The notes: a model not told the origin generated them from the letters alone. Positions 21,101 to 30,702 are shown, counted from the first letter of the stretch. The stretch: DNA of 64,000 nt from Phycisphaerae bacterium (GCA_028279405.1 JANQNU010000087.1:62001-126000); one strand, 5' to 3'. Translations and numbers: made by a program.

Positions 21101-21276
21101 AGCCGTGCTGCCCGCAGCGCCTCATCCACAGCCTTGATCTCGGCGAACGTCCGAACCGTTCCCGGGCCCACCTGATCGGCGCGCAGCCGGATTCCCTTGA
21201 TTCGTTCACCGCTTGCGGCCATCGCGGGCAGCAGCAGCGCGCACCCCAAGACCGACCCCATCGACAGCAGTTGCAT
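18115..21276 (-). CDS. Exported protein with DCNxNxxPDxCD repeats and dockerin-like tail
   Basis: 1053 residues from ATG 21276 (GAGGAA site). The signal peptide is MGSVLGCALLLPAMAASG. The first half has beta-rich, sialidase- or propeller-like segments (DPELVYDTFSNRWILVSTDF, FIRWYRIDPATMTLVQDGTV). Then come nine units of about 13-19 residues, DCNxNxxPDxCD (coding region about 18748-19260), like calcium-binding thrombospondin type 3 repeats, with a tenth just before the end. The tail has two EF-hand-like loops in GDMNCDGTVSVSDIGGFVLAL and NGDLNSDGAVSVSDIGPFVELL, a type I dockerin-like module. Such tails are common in planctomycete exported proteins. The function is unknown; cell-surface or secreted is inferred. 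Confidence 0.85.
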   Translation of the reverse strand: MQLLSMGSVLGCALLLPAMAASGERIKGIRLRADQVGPGTVRTFAEIKAVDEALRAARLRATSTDDRAGHWVVQRLGGAAPHRRNRVLVNGNGDLQMGIRFPEPVRLHGALLRAVGTPGAGASAIHVVGYRAGNEVGRSDWLGPLDTAPVWFDIPLPTVDRIRIEACGGNSRGVWYAIDDLTYAPTNAAEPDSEPMQLTVVDFEDRGHKEVLNETRYQGLVWERGAGVFPVDQSVIGPFPQDEPNPAADDDNTSKVDRSIERGQGMIDIRLEQNYETIVRGDPFTGFPPDTQGAVGPNHVVVAVNNVVGIYDKETGDEIGRLALGSLQPGSNGDPELVYDTFSNRWILVSTDFIARLFLSISLTDDPTGSWFSTSFNAELDEPPNVWPDFPKLGVDEDGIYISYSLVNAAFTDQPLFAIEKAPLLDSAPAMGAVTGFSIPFLEAFSTNQPMVVLDDSAPAGHLLVSRNGLDRLGISRVNPPITDPTFEFLGQIDAPTKTGQARAEQLDGPDVSTLASRMSGAVLRDGHIWTTMTTASDEFTFIRWYRIDPATMTLVQDGTVEDGIRHYYYGSIAVNRNNDIMIGCSGSNAGQFIGAYFTGRAATELQLDLGPPTEFRSGESTIQNLDQFGRNRWGDYSATVVDPFDDLTFWTFQAYADQFGLWGVQVGRIRVNDCNANGINDECDLSCDGCGNPGCGQSLDCNANGVPDECEPDCNTNAVPDECDIASGAALDCNGNGVPDECDVAQDDADCNANAVPDECDIASGFSIDCNANGQPDSCDLANGTAADCNANAVPDSCDIAVGTAADCNANGVPDTCDIASGVAVDCNQNGIPDSCDVARRFEARSPLLSPIGAGNPQQHVFTDVPEAIDTVRIEVQARGDFNFTSESLRVTFNGQLLGDLLTSGFRDCPPADTPDVDVLSLEPGTFNALRSAGEGNAMFVLETTAGVDAGLCDAPASFVQLVLKYDDGVTGSRDENQNGIPDECESGLPGDMNCDGTVSVSDIGGFVLALTDPTGYEKQFPDCRLLNGDLNSDGAVSVSDIGPFVELLTGP

Positions 21277-21634
21277 TTCCTCACCCTCTCTTTTTGCTCG
21301 CACCGGACCTGTCGCGCGCTCGTCGGACCGAACTCCGCATGCGCGCACCGGTATCGTCCGATTCCGAGACTGCGCAGCGCTGACGGGGTTCGGTTCGATT
21401 CGGACGTGCCGGGTCGTGGTCGTGCGATGACGGCTCCACATCCCACACGCGACGAGTGTCCGGCGGCATTCTACGGCCGCCCAAGTGTCAATGAAGAACG
21501 GTCGCGTATTTCAATGAACGGATGTTCTCCCGTGGCCCATCCAGTTGGGATGCGAATGGAAGCGTGGAGCGTGCTCGAACATCTCCCGCATCGATGAGCG
21601 GGCGAGCGTCGCGCCCGCCCGTTGTACGGACCGC
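21277..21634. other. Intergenic region between antiporter and DCN-repeat gene
   Basis: 358 nt without a supported gene. A 7-bp GC stem (GCGGGCG and CGCCCGC around AGCGTCG, 21598-21618) follows the antiporter stop codon and may act as its terminator. The remainder should hold the promoter of the large exported-protein gene. A frame extending that gene upstream to 21441 has no signal-peptide logic and was not used. Confidence 0.4.
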
Positions 21635-23296
21635 TTACCGGAAGAAGATCAGCGTGAGCACGATGAAGAGCGGGACGAGCACGATGGTCGAGTAGGCCAT
21701 GTAGCCGAAGAAGCTCGGCATGCGTACGCCGGCTTGCTCGGCGATCGTCTTGACCATGAAGTTGGGGCCGTTGCCGATGTAGCTGTTGGCGCCCATGAAC
21801 ACGGCACCGCAACTGATCGCGGTCAGATGGGTCAGACGGAGGTGGCCGTCTCCGGGCAGCGTCATGATGCCTGGCCCGGCGCCGTCGGTAAGCGTCTTGG
21901 CCGTTTCGAAGAAGACGACGTAGGTCGGTGCGTTGTCGAGGAAGCTGCTGAGAACGCCGGTGGCCCAGAAGAACTGCCACGCATCACTGAGACCGAGCTG
22001 GGCGCCGCGGACGTTGAGGATCTCGATCGGCACCTGCATCGTGATGAAGATCCCGATGAACAAGCACGCGACTTCCATGATTGCGACGTAGTTGAACTGA
22101 TTCTCGACGCGCAGCGCCTTCTTGGTCAGTACGAGCGACACACCGACCAGTGCGAGCTGGATTCCTTCCCGCAGGTAGGGGAAGGGGTGCCATTCCGTAC
22201 CGGGGAAAGGCTTGCCGGGATCGAGCGTCGCGACCGCGAAGACGACACCGATGAGCCAGATGAGGTTGTGCAGGCCGGCGATACGAATCGGCTCGGTCTG
22301 CGTATCGTCGAGCTTGATGTCGGCCTTCGACTCATGCTTGTACGCCCAGGTATCCCACAGATAGTAGACGAACAGCAACGCGATCAGCAGGAACGCCCAG
22401 TGCGCGACCAGCCCCATCGTCCAGAAGAACGGCACGCCCTTCAGGTAACCCAGGAATAGCGGCGGATCGCCGACCGGTAGCAGGGCGCCGCCGATGTTGC
22501 TGACGATGAAGATGAAGAACACGACCGTATGCACGACCCGCTTGCGCTCGACGTTCGTCTTCAGCAGCAGCCGGATGAGCACCATGGATGCGCCGGTCGT
22601 TCCGATGAAGCTGGCGAGTGCTCCGCCGATGCCGAGAATCGCGGTGTTGGCCATCGGGGTTGCGCGAATGTCGCCGCGGACGACGATCCCACCCGCGATC
22701 ACGTACAGCGCAAACAGCAGCACGAAGAACGGGACGAACTCCTTGAGAATCGCGTGATCCAGCACGGCCAGCACCGTCGGGATACCCGGATCGGTCCGAG
22801 CATGGTGCGCAACATGTGCGCTTTCGTCGTGGCCGGCGTCGGCGTGCCCCGTATCGTGGCCTTCAGCATCGTGGCCATCAGTGTGGGCGTCGTCGTGCGC
22901 TACATCGTGGGTTTTGCCATGCGGCTCGCCGTGTTCGTCGGTGTGGGCGTGCGGGTCTTCCTTCGCCGCATGCTCGTCCGCGTGGGACTCCGCCGCGTGT
23001 TCTTCATGGTCGTCGGCGTGCGGGTCGCCGTGAGCGGACTCCTCCACGTGGCTCGCATCGTCGTGACCGCCGGCGTGGGAGACCACCCCGTAGTCGCGCA
23101 TGTAGTAATAGCCGAGTGTGGCGGTGGCGAGCACCACGGAAATCAACAGCTTGTTGCGGTTGGATTCCCACCAGTGGTGCGTCTTGGGAATGAGCGGAAG
23201 CAGTGCGATGGCCAGTAGGATGGCCACGAAGGGCCAGGTCCAAATCAGCGGCGGCACCTGGTGCGCAGTTGTTGCACTCGCGATCAATGCTGACAT
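21635..23296 (-). CDS. Na+/H+ antiporter-like (CitMHS/ion transporter) protein with His-rich loop
   Basis: 553 residues from the ATG at 23296. It has about twelve hydrophobic segments of the NhaD/arsenite-citrate transporter type, with signature-like stretches [36 protein letters not shown] and [13 protein letters not shown], plus a C-terminal [15 protein letters not shown]. Between the first two helices and the transporter core (~residues 75-170) is a loop with about 23 histidines and many acidic residues (repeats such as [18 protein letters not shown]), expected to bind Zn2+, Ni2+ or similar. The ion actually moved is not certain. Confidence 0.85.
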   Translation of the reverse strand: MSALIASATTAHQVPPLIWTWPFVAILLAIALLPLIPKTHHWWESNRNKLLISVVLATATLGYYYMRDYGVVSHAGGHDDASHVEESAHGDPHADDHEEHAAESHADEHAAKEDPHAHTDEHGEPHGKTHDVAHDDAHTDGHDAEGHDTGHADAGHDESAHVAHHARTDPGIPTVLAVLDHAILKEFVPFFVLLFALYVIAGGIVVRGDIRATPMANTAILGIGGALASFIGTTGASMVLIRLLLKTNVERKRVVHTVVFFIFIVSNIGGALLPVGDPPLFLGYLKGVPFFWTMGLVAHWAFLLIALLFVYYLWDTWAYKHESKADIKLDDTQTEPIRIAGLHNLIWLIGVVFAVATLDPGKPFPGTEWHPFPYLREGIQLALVGVSLVLTKKALRVENQFNYVAIMEVACLFIGIFITMQVPIEILNVRGAQLGLSDAWQFFWATGVLSSFLDNAPTYVVFFETAKTLTDGAGPGIMTLPGDGHLRLTHLTAISCGAVFMGANSYIGNGPNFMVKTIAEQAGVRMPSFFGYMAYSTIVLVPLFIVLTLIFFR

Positions 23297-23472
23297 GCCG
23301 TCACGGGCTCCCACAAGGGTTGGCGCAGAATGCGGACGTTCCGCATAAACCGCTTATCGGTAGCCGCCTGACGCGAGTTGACCGACCTGACTTGCATCCG
23401 AGACCCCAAATCGCCATGCTGTCGGGCCGTGAATGGCACGGCGAACGGTATTCCCTAGGGATTTCGTGCAGG

Positions 23473-24438
23473 ATGGTCTGGCTTCAAAACCTCGGATTGC
23501 TTGTCGGCGGGCTCGTGCTGCTCGCAATCGCCGGAGAATTCCTGGTCCGTGGAGCGGCAAGTCTTGCGCGCGCGTTGGGGGTTTCCGCCCTGGTCGTCGG
23601 CCTCACAGTGGTGGCGTTCGGCACCTCCGCACCCGAAGTTGCCGTCTCGATCCTCGCGGCGCTCAAAGGCGAACACGCGATCGCCATCGGCAACGTCGTC
23701 GGGAGCAACATCGCGAATATCCTCCTGATCGTCGGGGCCGCTGCCCTCATGACCCCGATGACCGTCGCGTCCAACGTCGCCAAGATCGACGGCCCGCTGA
23801 TGGTCGCGATCATGGCCGCGTTTATGCTCGCAGCCGCTCAAAACGATCGCATCGACCGCTGGGAAGGCCTGGCGTTCCTGACGGCGCTGGCCGCCTACAC
23901 CATCGCGACGTACTGGCTGGCCAAGACTGAACCGCGGGCCGTGGAACAGGAGTACGAAGAGGCGATCGTGCCCGGCCGCCGAACCGCGATGCAAGTCGTC
24001 CTGATCGTCTTGGGTATCGCGGGCCTCGCCGGTGGAGCCCAAATCATGGTCGCCGGCGCGGTAGGGATCGCTGAGCTGATGAACGTCCCACGACACATCA
24101 TCGGATTGACGATTGTGGCGATCGGCACCAGCCTGCCCGAACTCGCGACGGCAATCGCCGCCGCCCGACAGAAGCAGCCTGATATCGCGATCGGCAATGT
24201 CGTCGGCAGCAATCTGTTCAACGTTCTTTCGGTGATCGGGATTGCGGCTTCGATCGCCCCCCTCCAGTTCGATACGCACCTCTTGCGCAACGACGGTGTG
24301 GTCATGATCGCGTCCGGGGTGATCCTGCTGCCGATTCTCTGGTCCGGCCGCGTACGACGCTGGCAGGGCGCCGCGCTTCTCGGCGCCTACGCTGCGTACA
24401 TCGGCTGGACCGTTTTTCGCGGCAGCACCGCTACGTAG
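23473..24438 (+). CDS. Calcium/sodium (CaCA) antiporter
   Basis: 321 residues, normal length for the bacterial YrbG-type exchanger. It has ten-helix architecture in two inverted halves, each with the alpha repeat: TVVAFGTSAPEVAVSI...GNVVGSNIANILLIVG and TIVAIGTSLPELATAI...GNVVGSNLFNVLSVIG. The acidic residues in PE and the GNxxGSN asparagines form the ion sites. It exchanges Ca2+ for Na+ across the inner membrane. ATG 23473 is used because it immediately precedes the first helix; a longer frame to 23203 would overlap the divergent antiporter gene. Confidence 0.95.
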   Translation: MVWLQNLGLLVGGLVLLAIAGEFLVRGAASLARALGVSALVVGLTVVAFGTSAPEVAVSILAALKGEHAIAIGNVVGSNIANILLIVGAAALMTPMTVASNVAKIDGPLMVAIMAAFMLAAAQNDRIDRWEGLAFLTALAAYTIATYWLAKTEPRAVEQEYEEAIVPGRRTAMQVVLIVLGIAGLAGGAQIMVAGAVGIAELMNVPRHIIGLTIVAIGTSLPELATAIAAARQKQPDIAIGNVVGSNLFNVLSVIGIAASIAPLQFDTHLLRNDGVVMIASGVILLPILWSGRVRRWQGAALLGAYAAYIGWTVFRGSTAT

Positions 24439-24511
24439 CCCGTCAGTCGTTCGCTATCAACCCGTCGCTTGCGAAGAGGGCGCTGGAAGGTCCACCAGCA
24501 ATGCGACCGCT

Positions 24512-25522
24512 TCAGTCGACGCGGGCGATCACGCTCTTCATGGCCGAGTTGCCCCCTTTGAAGTCCAGCGGCAGCCCCGGTCGAGCGACCACCATGACCG
24601 AACGCCCAGCGGACGCACCAGCCCGCTGCAACGCGGTCTCCAGTTGTTTGCGTCCGGTACCGTGGTGGTTGACGGCCAGTAGCAAGTGGCCGCCTTCCTC
24701 GGTCGCGCCGACTCCGAGGTGAACGAGGCGGTCGAGGTCGTCGCGCAGTGCGAAGACCGTCCCGCGTGCCTTGCTCCGGCCGAATGTGGGCGGATCCAGG
24801 ACCACCAGCTCGAACCGTTCGCCACGCCGAACGATCCGTTCGAGAAAGTGCAGCGCGTCTTCGACAATGAACCGGTGACCGTCCAGCGTGAGGTTGTTGG
24901 CCGCAAAGTTGTCGCGGCCCCACTCGAGATACTTCTTCGAGACGTCAACGCTGAGGGTCTCGGCAGCGCCGCCGCAGGCTGCAGCCACCGAGAAGCCGCA
25001 GGTGTATGCGAAAAGGTTGAGCACGCGCTTGCCGTCGGCCTGCCCCCGCAGCCATTTTCGATTTGCCCGCTGGTCCAGGAAAAGTCCGACCGCAAAACCG
25101 TCATACGGACGGATTCGGAAGCGAATGCCGTTCTCGACCGCGTCGACCCGATCCGCTGTCGCTGAACCGAGCCACGGCGTTGCGTCGCTGTTCCGCCGCG
25201 CGATCGTGTGGTCGACATCGCTGCGATCGACGGGAAAGACCTTGCGGTAAACGGCTTGCAGTCCCAGATGGCACCGCGCCGCCTCCGCGACCGCCCGCAT
25301 TGCTGGTTCCTTCTCCTGGCATTGCCCCTCGAACACTTGCGCGATCAACACTGTGCCCAGCCGCTCGAGAACGAACCCCGGGACGTTGTCCGCCGCGCCG
25401 TCGAGCAGTCGGTAACAATCGAGATCGCGGGACGCCAGCAGCGGGGCGCGACGTTCGAGTGCGGAAGCGAGGATGGAGGGAAGCGCAGTCATCGCGGCGT
25501 GGCGGCCGAAAGTCCTCGTCAC
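24512..25522 (-). CDS. Class I SAM-dependent rRNA methyltransferase, RlmI/RlmK type
   Basis: 336 residues. The Rossmann SAM motif is VLNLFAYTCGFSVAAACGGA, followed by acidic SVDVSKKYLEWGRDNFAANNL and the catalytic motif VLDPPTFGRSK. The FLDQRANRKWLR segment before it is typical of the RlmI/RlmK family, which methylates 23S rRNA cytosine or guanine. The usual N-terminal PUA domain is not obvious. It starts at GTG 25522, overlapping the leuS stop (GTGA); an ATG 30 nt later is possible. Coupling to leuS suggests cotranslation. Confidence 0.9.
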   Translation of the reverse strand: MTRTFGRHAAMTALPSILASALERRAPLLASRDLDCYRLLDGAADNVPGFVLERLGTVLIAQVFEGQCQEKEPAMRAVAEAARCHLGLQAVYRKVFPVDRSDVDHTIARRNSDATPWLGSATADRVDAVENGIRFRIRPYDGFAVGLFLDQRANRKWLRGQADGKRVLNLFAYTCGFSVAAACGGAAETLSVDVSKKYLEWGRDNFAANNLTLDGHRFIVEDALHFLERIVRRGERFELVVLDPPTFGRSKARGTVFALRDDLDRLVHLGVGATEEGGHLLLAVNHHGTGRKQLETALQRAGASAGRSVMVVARPGLPLDFKGGNSAMKSVIARVD

Positions 25523-28302
25523 GTGACGATCAGGTTGACCAGTCGATTCTTGACGACGATCGTCTTGCGGACGTTCTTGCCGGCGATCGCTTGCGCGACC
25601 ACGTCCTGTCGGGTCACGATCGCGATGACGTCGTCATCCTTTGCGTCGGAAGGAACCTCGCACCGGCCGCGCACCTTGCCGTTGATCTGGATGGCGATCT
25701 CGACGGCTTCGTCGCGTGTCAATGCCTCGTCAAACGACGGCCAGGGGGCACGCGCCAGCGAGTCGGTATGCCCCAGCCGCACCCAGAGTTCCTCCGCGAT
25801 ATGCGGCGCGAACGGCGCCAAAATCAGCAGAAACCGTTCGACCTGATCCTTCCCGATCCGGTCTGTCTTCTGGGCTTCGTTCACCCAGACGATCATCTCG
25901 GCGATCGCGGTGTTGTAAGCGAAGCGCGGGATATCGTCGGTAACCTTACGAATTGTCTTGTGGAGCGCCTTTTCCAGTCCGGCATCCCCCGTAGCGACGA
26001 TTGTCGGGTTGATCTGCCAGCCGGATTCCGGCTTCTCCGGTTCCGTTGGCTGAACGACCAGCCGCCAGACCCGCTGCAAGAATCGGTGCACGCCAATGAT
26101 GTCGTTCGTGTTCCAGGGCTTGCTCTTCTCGAGCGGGCCCATGTACATCTCGTACAACCGGAGCGTGTCGGCGCCGTATTCCTCGATGACCGCATCCGGG
26201 TTGACGACGTTCTTGAGCGTCTTCGACATCTTCTCGATCTTGACGCGCAGTTTCTCGCCGGTCTCCTTATGAACATGGTCATCATCGCGCTGTTCCACCT
26301 GATCGTGCGCGATGCGGACATCCCGCCGATCGTAGTAGGTGAACGCCTGGATCATGCCCTGATTGAAGAGCTTGTGAAACGGCTCCGGCGTTGAAACATG
26401 CCCCAGGTCGTAGAGCAGCTTGTGCCAGAAACGGGCGTATAGCAGGTGCAGGACTGCGTGTTCCGCTCCACCCAGATAAAGATCGACACCGCCGAACTTC
26501 GGCTCACCATCAGCGCTGCGACCCGTGAACCAATACTTTTCGGCCTGCGGTCCGACGAACGCCTGCTCATTGCGGTTGTCCGCAAATCGCAGGTAGTACC
26601 AGCATGAGCCGGCCCAGTTGGGCATCGTGTTCAGCTCGCGTTCGAAAGTCGCCCCGTCCAGTGTCACGTGACGCCAGTCCGCCACCCGAGACAATGGCGT
26701 CTGTGGGTCGGCGTTCGGATCATCGCTCGCGACCGGCCGAAAATCGTCCAACTCCGGCAAGGTCACCGGGAGATCCTTCTCAGGAATCGCCCGCGTGTCG
26801 CCGTCCGCGCCGTGCAGAATCGGGAACGGCTCGCCCCAGTAGCGTTGCCGGCTGAACAGCCAGTCGCGCAACTTGTATTGGATCGTGCCTTCGCCCAGAT
26901 CCCGCTGCTCGAGCCATTCAATGATCCGTCGCTTCGCCTCCGGCGTCGACAACCCGTTCAGTTCGCAACCCCCTGATATCTCGTCACCCGCGGCTGGCGA
27001 GTTGACGTTCCTTCCCTCGCCGACGTAGCCGCGCCAATCCTCGTCCGCCGGAGGTTCGATCACCTGGACGATCGGCAGCCCGAACGCCTCCGCGAATTCC
27101 ATGTCGCGCGTATCATGACCGGGTACCGCCATGATCGAACCGGTTCCATAACCCGCCAGCACGTAGTCCGCGACCCAGATCGGCACCTGCTGCTGATTCA
27201 CCGGATTGATCGCATAGGCGCCCGTGAACACGCCGGTCTTCTTCTTCGCTTCAGCGGTCCGTTCTCGCTCGGACTTGTTGCGCGCATTCTCGACGTAGGC
27301 GAAGACCTCTTCGCGACGTTCCGGCGTCGTGATCAGCGAGACCAAGCGGTGCTCCGGCGCGAGCACCATGTACGTCGCCCCAAAGAGCGTGTCCGGCCGT
27401 GTCGTAAACACGCGAATGATATTGTCGGCGTCATCGGCCAGCCGAAAATCGACGTAGGCGCCCGTGCTCCGGCCAATCCAGTTGCGTTGCTCCAGCTTGA
27501 TCGACTTGGGCCAGTCGAGCGGATCCAGGTCGCTCAGCAGCCGGTCGGCGTACTCGGTGATGCGGAGCATCCACTGTTTCATCGGACGTCGATAAACCGG
27601 ATGATCGCCGCGCTCGCTGCGGCCCTCGTTCGTTACCTCTTCGTTGGAGAGCACCGTACCCAGCGCCGGACACCAGTTCACCGGTACCTCGGCAATGTAC
27701 GCCAGCCGATGTTCGTTCTTGAACTCCTCGATGGCCGCCGGCCCGTTCGACCGCACCTCCGACGGAATCGGCAACTTGTCCATCGGTCGCGCCGCACCGA
27801 CCACCTCACGCCCCGCGCGATCCGTCCAGCGCCACTCGGGGTCGTACCACGAGTTGTAGATCTGCAGGAAGATCCACTGCGTCCAGCGGTAGTAGTCCGG
27901 ATCACTCGTAGCAAACTCACGCTCCCAGTCGTAACTCAGACCGATCGTGCGGAGTTGCCGTTTGAACGTCGCGATGTTCTTGCGGGTGGTGATGGCCGGA
28001 TGAACGTTGTGCTCGACCGCATATTGCTCCGCCGGCAGGCCAAATGCGTCCCAACCCATCGGATGCAGCACGTTAAAGCCGCGCATTCGCCGGTACCGCG
28101 CCTGGATATCCGTCGCGATGTAGCCCAGCGGATGCCCCACATGCAGCCCTGCGCCGGACGGGTAGGGAAAGAAGTCGAGGATGTAGTACTTCTCGCGATC
28201 GCTGCCGGGCTCACCCGGATTGGCAGCGCGGAACGCCCGTTGGTCGTCCCAGCGCTGCTGCCAGCGCGGCTCGATCTCGTTGTAGTCGTAGCTGGCGCTC
28301 AT
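25519..28302 (-). CDS. leuS: Leucyl-tRNA synthetase
   Basis: 927 residues. Class I signatures are HVGH (54-57, in PSGAGLHVGHPLGY) and KMSKT around residue 690. The usual form is KMSKS; Ser/Thr variation at the end is seen in functional enzymes. The large insertion with TRPDTLFGATYMVLAPEH is the CP1 editing domain that hydrolyses mischarged tRNA. The C-terminal domain ends in KVRGRCEVPSDAKDDDV and VNLIVT. It charges tRNA-Leu. It lies upstream of and overlaps the rRNA methyltransferase gene, and 123 nt downstream of a PpiD-like gene. Confidence 0.98.
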   Translation of the reverse strand: MSASYDYNEIEPRWQQRWDDQRAFRAANPGEPGSDREKYYILDFFPYPSGAGLHVGHPLGYIATDIQARYRRMRGFNVLHPMGWDAFGLPAEQYAVEHNVHPAITTRKNIATFKRQLRTIGLSYDWEREFATSDPDYYRWTQWIFLQIYNSWYDPEWRWTDRAGREVVGAARPMDKLPIPSEVRSNGPAAIEEFKNEHRLAYIAEVPVNWCPALGTVLSNEEVTNEGRSERGDHPVYRRPMKQWMLRITEYADRLLSDLDPLDWPKSIKLEQRNWIGRSTGAYVDFRLADDADNIIRVFTTRPDTLFGATYMVLAPEHRLVSLITTPERREEVFAYVENARNKSERERTAEAKKKTGVFTGAYAINPVNQQQVPIWVADYVLAGYGTGSIMAVPGHDTRDMEFAEAFGLPIVQVIEPPADEDWRGYVGEGRNVNSPAAGDEISGGCELNGLSTPEAKRRIIEWLEQRDLGEGTIQYKLRDWLFSRQRYWGEPFPILHGADGDTRAIPEKDLPVTLPELDDFRPVASDDPNADPQTPLSRVADWRHVTLDGATFERELNTMPNWAGSCWYYLRFADNRNEQAFVGPQAEKYWFTGRSADGEPKFGGVDLYLGGAEHAVLHLLYARFWHKLLYDLGHVSTPEPFHKLFNQGMIQAFTYYDRRDVRIAHDQVEQRDDDHVHKETGEKLRVKIEKMSKTLKNVVNPDAVIEEYGADTLRLYEMYMGPLEKSKPWNTNDIIGVHRFLQRVWRLVVQPTEPEKPESGWQINPTIVATGDAGLEKALHKTIRKVTDDIPRFAYNTAIAEMIVWVNEAQKTDRIGKDQVERFLLILAPFAPHIAEELWVRLGHTDSLARAPWPSFDEALTRDEAVEIAIQINGKVRGRCEVPSDAKDDDVIAIVTRQDVVAQAIAGKNVRKTIVVKNRLVNLIVT

Positions 28303-28425
28303 TGTCCGATCGCTTTATGGAGATCCCGAAAGCCCAGTTGCCCGATGCTGATGAATGCCGCCGACGATCCTCGCCGAACCTGCGTCCGGAGCGGACGATC
28401 GCAACTGCGTTCAGTGACGGCGTGA

Positions 28426-30369
28426 CTAGCGCGACGCCGCTTGCTGTGCCTCTTCCTCGTCTCCGGAACCGGCCATCTCGAAACCAGCGCGGGCCCGAAT
28501 TCCCTCCGAGCTGTACAAGCGCTGCTGAATCCGGAACGATTCGAAGTCCGGCTGCGGACGCTGGCGCTGCAACGTAAAATCACCCTCATATACCGGGTTC
28601 AGCTGCTTGAACTCCACGACAACCCACTTGAAGTTCCGTGCCGAAGGCAACACCGCCACCTTGTCCTCCGCGTCATCGAGCGCGAAGATCTGTTCGGGAA
28701 TCGCATCCACCTGACCCACGTGAATGACAAATGGCGTGTTACGCTTCATGCCTCCCGAGGGAGCAAACGGTCCCAGTTGCCGTCGGTACTTCTCCTGGGC
28801 CGCGGTCAGACTCGGTTGCGACGTCGCCGGGTCCTTGGACGAGGGAATCCCCAGCTTCTCCCGTAGCCATGTCGCCTGAGCCACGCCGGCGAAGATGTCC
28901 TTCTCCCGCACCTCTCCCGCAAGCCGTTCCGCAGCCTCTCCAGCCAACTCGTACGCCTTGGCAAGCTTCCAGTCGCGAACGAGCTGCTCGCGCAGGGATT
29001 CCATATCCGTCGGCGGGCCAGCCGGCACGACTTCTGATACCCGCAACAGGTAGGCCTGATAGTCACCTTGCCGACCGAGCGGCTGAATTTGCTGCTGGAC
29101 CAGTAGGACATCGGTCGGTTCGTTAACGCTCAGCACCGCGACGTCGTCCTTGCCCGCCGGCGTGTACAGGCCCTGGACCCGAAACAAGAGTTGATCGGCA
29201 CCCATTCGCAGCTCAATCGAACGTGGCGGTCGCAAGCCGAAGAACGTCCGGATGTCCGCGTTCTCCAGCAAATCGCTCTCGCGATACTGCACCGGGTACC
29301 GTTTCGAGTACTTCTCCTGCAACTCCTTGAAGGAGACGATGCTGGCGGGCGCGACACGAAAGCCATCCTTCCGCTCAGCGTTGAGCCACGGCCCGATCGC
29401 CTCCGACCGGATGTCGTATACGAGTCGCTTGGCCTCCTCGATCGCCTTGACCTCGCGAAAGTCCGAACGAACCTCGGCGAGCGCCTCTTCATACGTCTTC
29501 GGAACCTGCTCGATGGTCATCTCCGGCTGGCTCGAAGGCAGACTCGTCGGACCGACGACGTCCGAGGTCGGCGTCTCGATACGCTTCATGTAACGGCTCT
29601 GGTTCTGGTCGTAGAACCGTCGTGTCTCCGACCCGCGGATCGGCACCTTGGCCTTGATCTGACGCGGATCGACGGTCAGCATCTCAACCCGGATACGGTC
29701 CGGCAGCCGATAGCCGAACTGAATCGTGTCGTCCGTATGCCCCGCTTCCAGGTCGCGGTACTTTTCGAAGAACTCCGTCAGCTCGGCCTCCGTCGGTTCC
29801 GGCACATCCGAAAGGAACGCTTCGGCGTCCACCGCGGTGCACAGCACCTGAGCCGTCTGGTTCTGATTGCGGAAGTCGTTACGCTGCCGCGCGAGACTCG
29901 CACCGGTTCCCAACGACTGAAGCTGAATCGCATTGATCACGCCCAGGCTGTCCGCAACCGCGTCGTAGATGTCGTCGTAACCGGCCCGCGCTCGATTTCG
30001 AGCGAGCTTCAACAGATCTTCAGCCCGCTCGCCGAGACGGTCGACGATAAAGTCCTTGGCCTGTTCGCGTCCGATATCGATTCCCATCGCCTGCGCTTCC
30101 TGCTCGAGCAGACAGAAATCAAGCTCGTCCACCGGCGGCGTCGGGACGCCCAGCATCCGGCAGATATCCAGCTTTACCTTGGACGCATTCACATCACTCA
30201 GGTATATGGTCTTGCCGAATGCCGTCGCGCGTCCGATCTTCTGATTGCCGGCGCCACCGCTGGGGAGCGATTGCAGCACGTCGCCAATCAGAAAGACGAC
30301 CAGCAAGGCCGCCATGAATACCATCAGGAGCGTTCGGCTCTGGTTCCGGAAAAACTTCTGCACGTTCAT
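28426..30369 (-). CDS. PpiD/SurA-N-like membrane-anchored periplasmic protein
   Basis: 647 residues. A cytoplasmic start (MNVQKFFRNQSR) is followed by a single membrane helix (14-33) and a long periplasmic region. The segment IGRATAFGKTIYLSDVNASK and following helices match the SurA/PpiD N-terminal chaperone domain pattern. A parvulin-type PPIase domain is not clear by eye, and ANCLS-like catalytic motifs were not found. It probably acts as a chaperone for exported proteins. The C-terminal part is charged and helical. It has its own promoter region upstream (333 nt to the divergent pilin gene). Confidence 0.7.
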   Translation of the reverse strand: MNVQKFFRNQSRTLLMVFMAALLVVFLIGDVLQSLPSGGAGNQKIGRATAFGKTIYLSDVNASKVKLDICRMLGVPTPPVDELDFCLLEQEAQAMGIDIGREQAKDFIVDRLGERAEDLLKLARNRARAGYDDIYDAVADSLGVINAIQLQSLGTGASLARQRNDFRNQNQTAQVLCTAVDAEAFLSDVPEPTEAELTEFFEKYRDLEAGHTDDTIQFGYRLPDRIRVEMLTVDPRQIKAKVPIRGSETRRFYDQNQSRYMKRIETPTSDVVGPTSLPSSQPEMTIEQVPKTYEEALAEVRSDFREVKAIEEAKRLVYDIRSEAIGPWLNAERKDGFRVAPASIVSFKELQEKYSKRYPVQYRESDLLENADIRTFFGLRPPRSIELRMGADQLLFRVQGLYTPAGKDDVAVLSVNEPTDVLLVQQQIQPLGRQGDYQAYLLRVSEVVPAGPPTDMESLREQLVRDWKLAKAYELAGEAAERLAGEVREKDIFAGVAQATWLREKLGIPSSKDPATSQPSLTAAQEKYRRQLGPFAPSGGMKRNTPFVIHVGQVDAIPEQIFALDDAEDKVAVLPSARNFKWVVVEFKQLNPVYEGDFTLQRQRPQPDFESFRIQQRLYSSEGIRARAGFEMAGSGDEEEAQQAASR

Positions 30370-30702
30370 CGCATTCCTGCCGTTCCTAGAAGACCCGACG
30401 GACGGGTGGTGAATCGACTATCATACGTCGGTCGCTCGCCCCGACAAGGCCGGTCCGGGATCCACCCGAGAATCGGGCCCCGAACGCGGCCGCCGACCGT
30501 TATCCGGGCGGTCCCGAAATTCGTGTCCCACGGCTGCGAACCCCACCCGATTTGCACTTGGGCCCGGGCTATTGAACCCTACCGAACGTGAAACCAGAGC
30601 AACGCCCGAAACGGGCGCCGGCTGAAGGGCCGCCGCTATCGGCGGTGATGGGGCAAAACTTGCCCGGCGTCCCAAACCTCGCTCTGGTCTGGAGGGAGAG
30701 CC
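30370..30702. other. Divergent intergenic region with pilin 5' leader
   Basis: 333 nt between the minus-strand PpiD-like gene and the plus-strand pilin gene. Its right third is a run of three perfect hairpins, annotated separately. GC-rich palindromes such as GGGCCCGGGC also occur near 30560. No gene is supported. Confidence 0.5.
30603..30665 (+). promoter_or_regulatory. Three tandem perfect hairpins in the leader of the Flp pilin gene
   Basis: Hairpin 1: CGCCCG-AAA-CGGGCG (30603-30617). Hairpin 2: CCGCCG-CTAT-CGGCGG (30630-30645). Hairpin 3: GGGCAA-AAC-TTGCCC (30651-30665). Each has a 6-bp perfect stem and a 3-4-nt loop, all within 63 nt, and the pilin start follows 37 nt later. This looks like a structured 5' UTR, possibly a stability element or riboswitch-like leader. 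It does not match a riboswitch consensus I know. Confidence 0.55.

Noticed and set aside
30601-30702. GEMM (cyclic di-GMP) riboswitch before the pilin gene
   Set aside because: The hairpins do not fit the conserved GEMM core or its GNRA-loop receptor layout as I know them.
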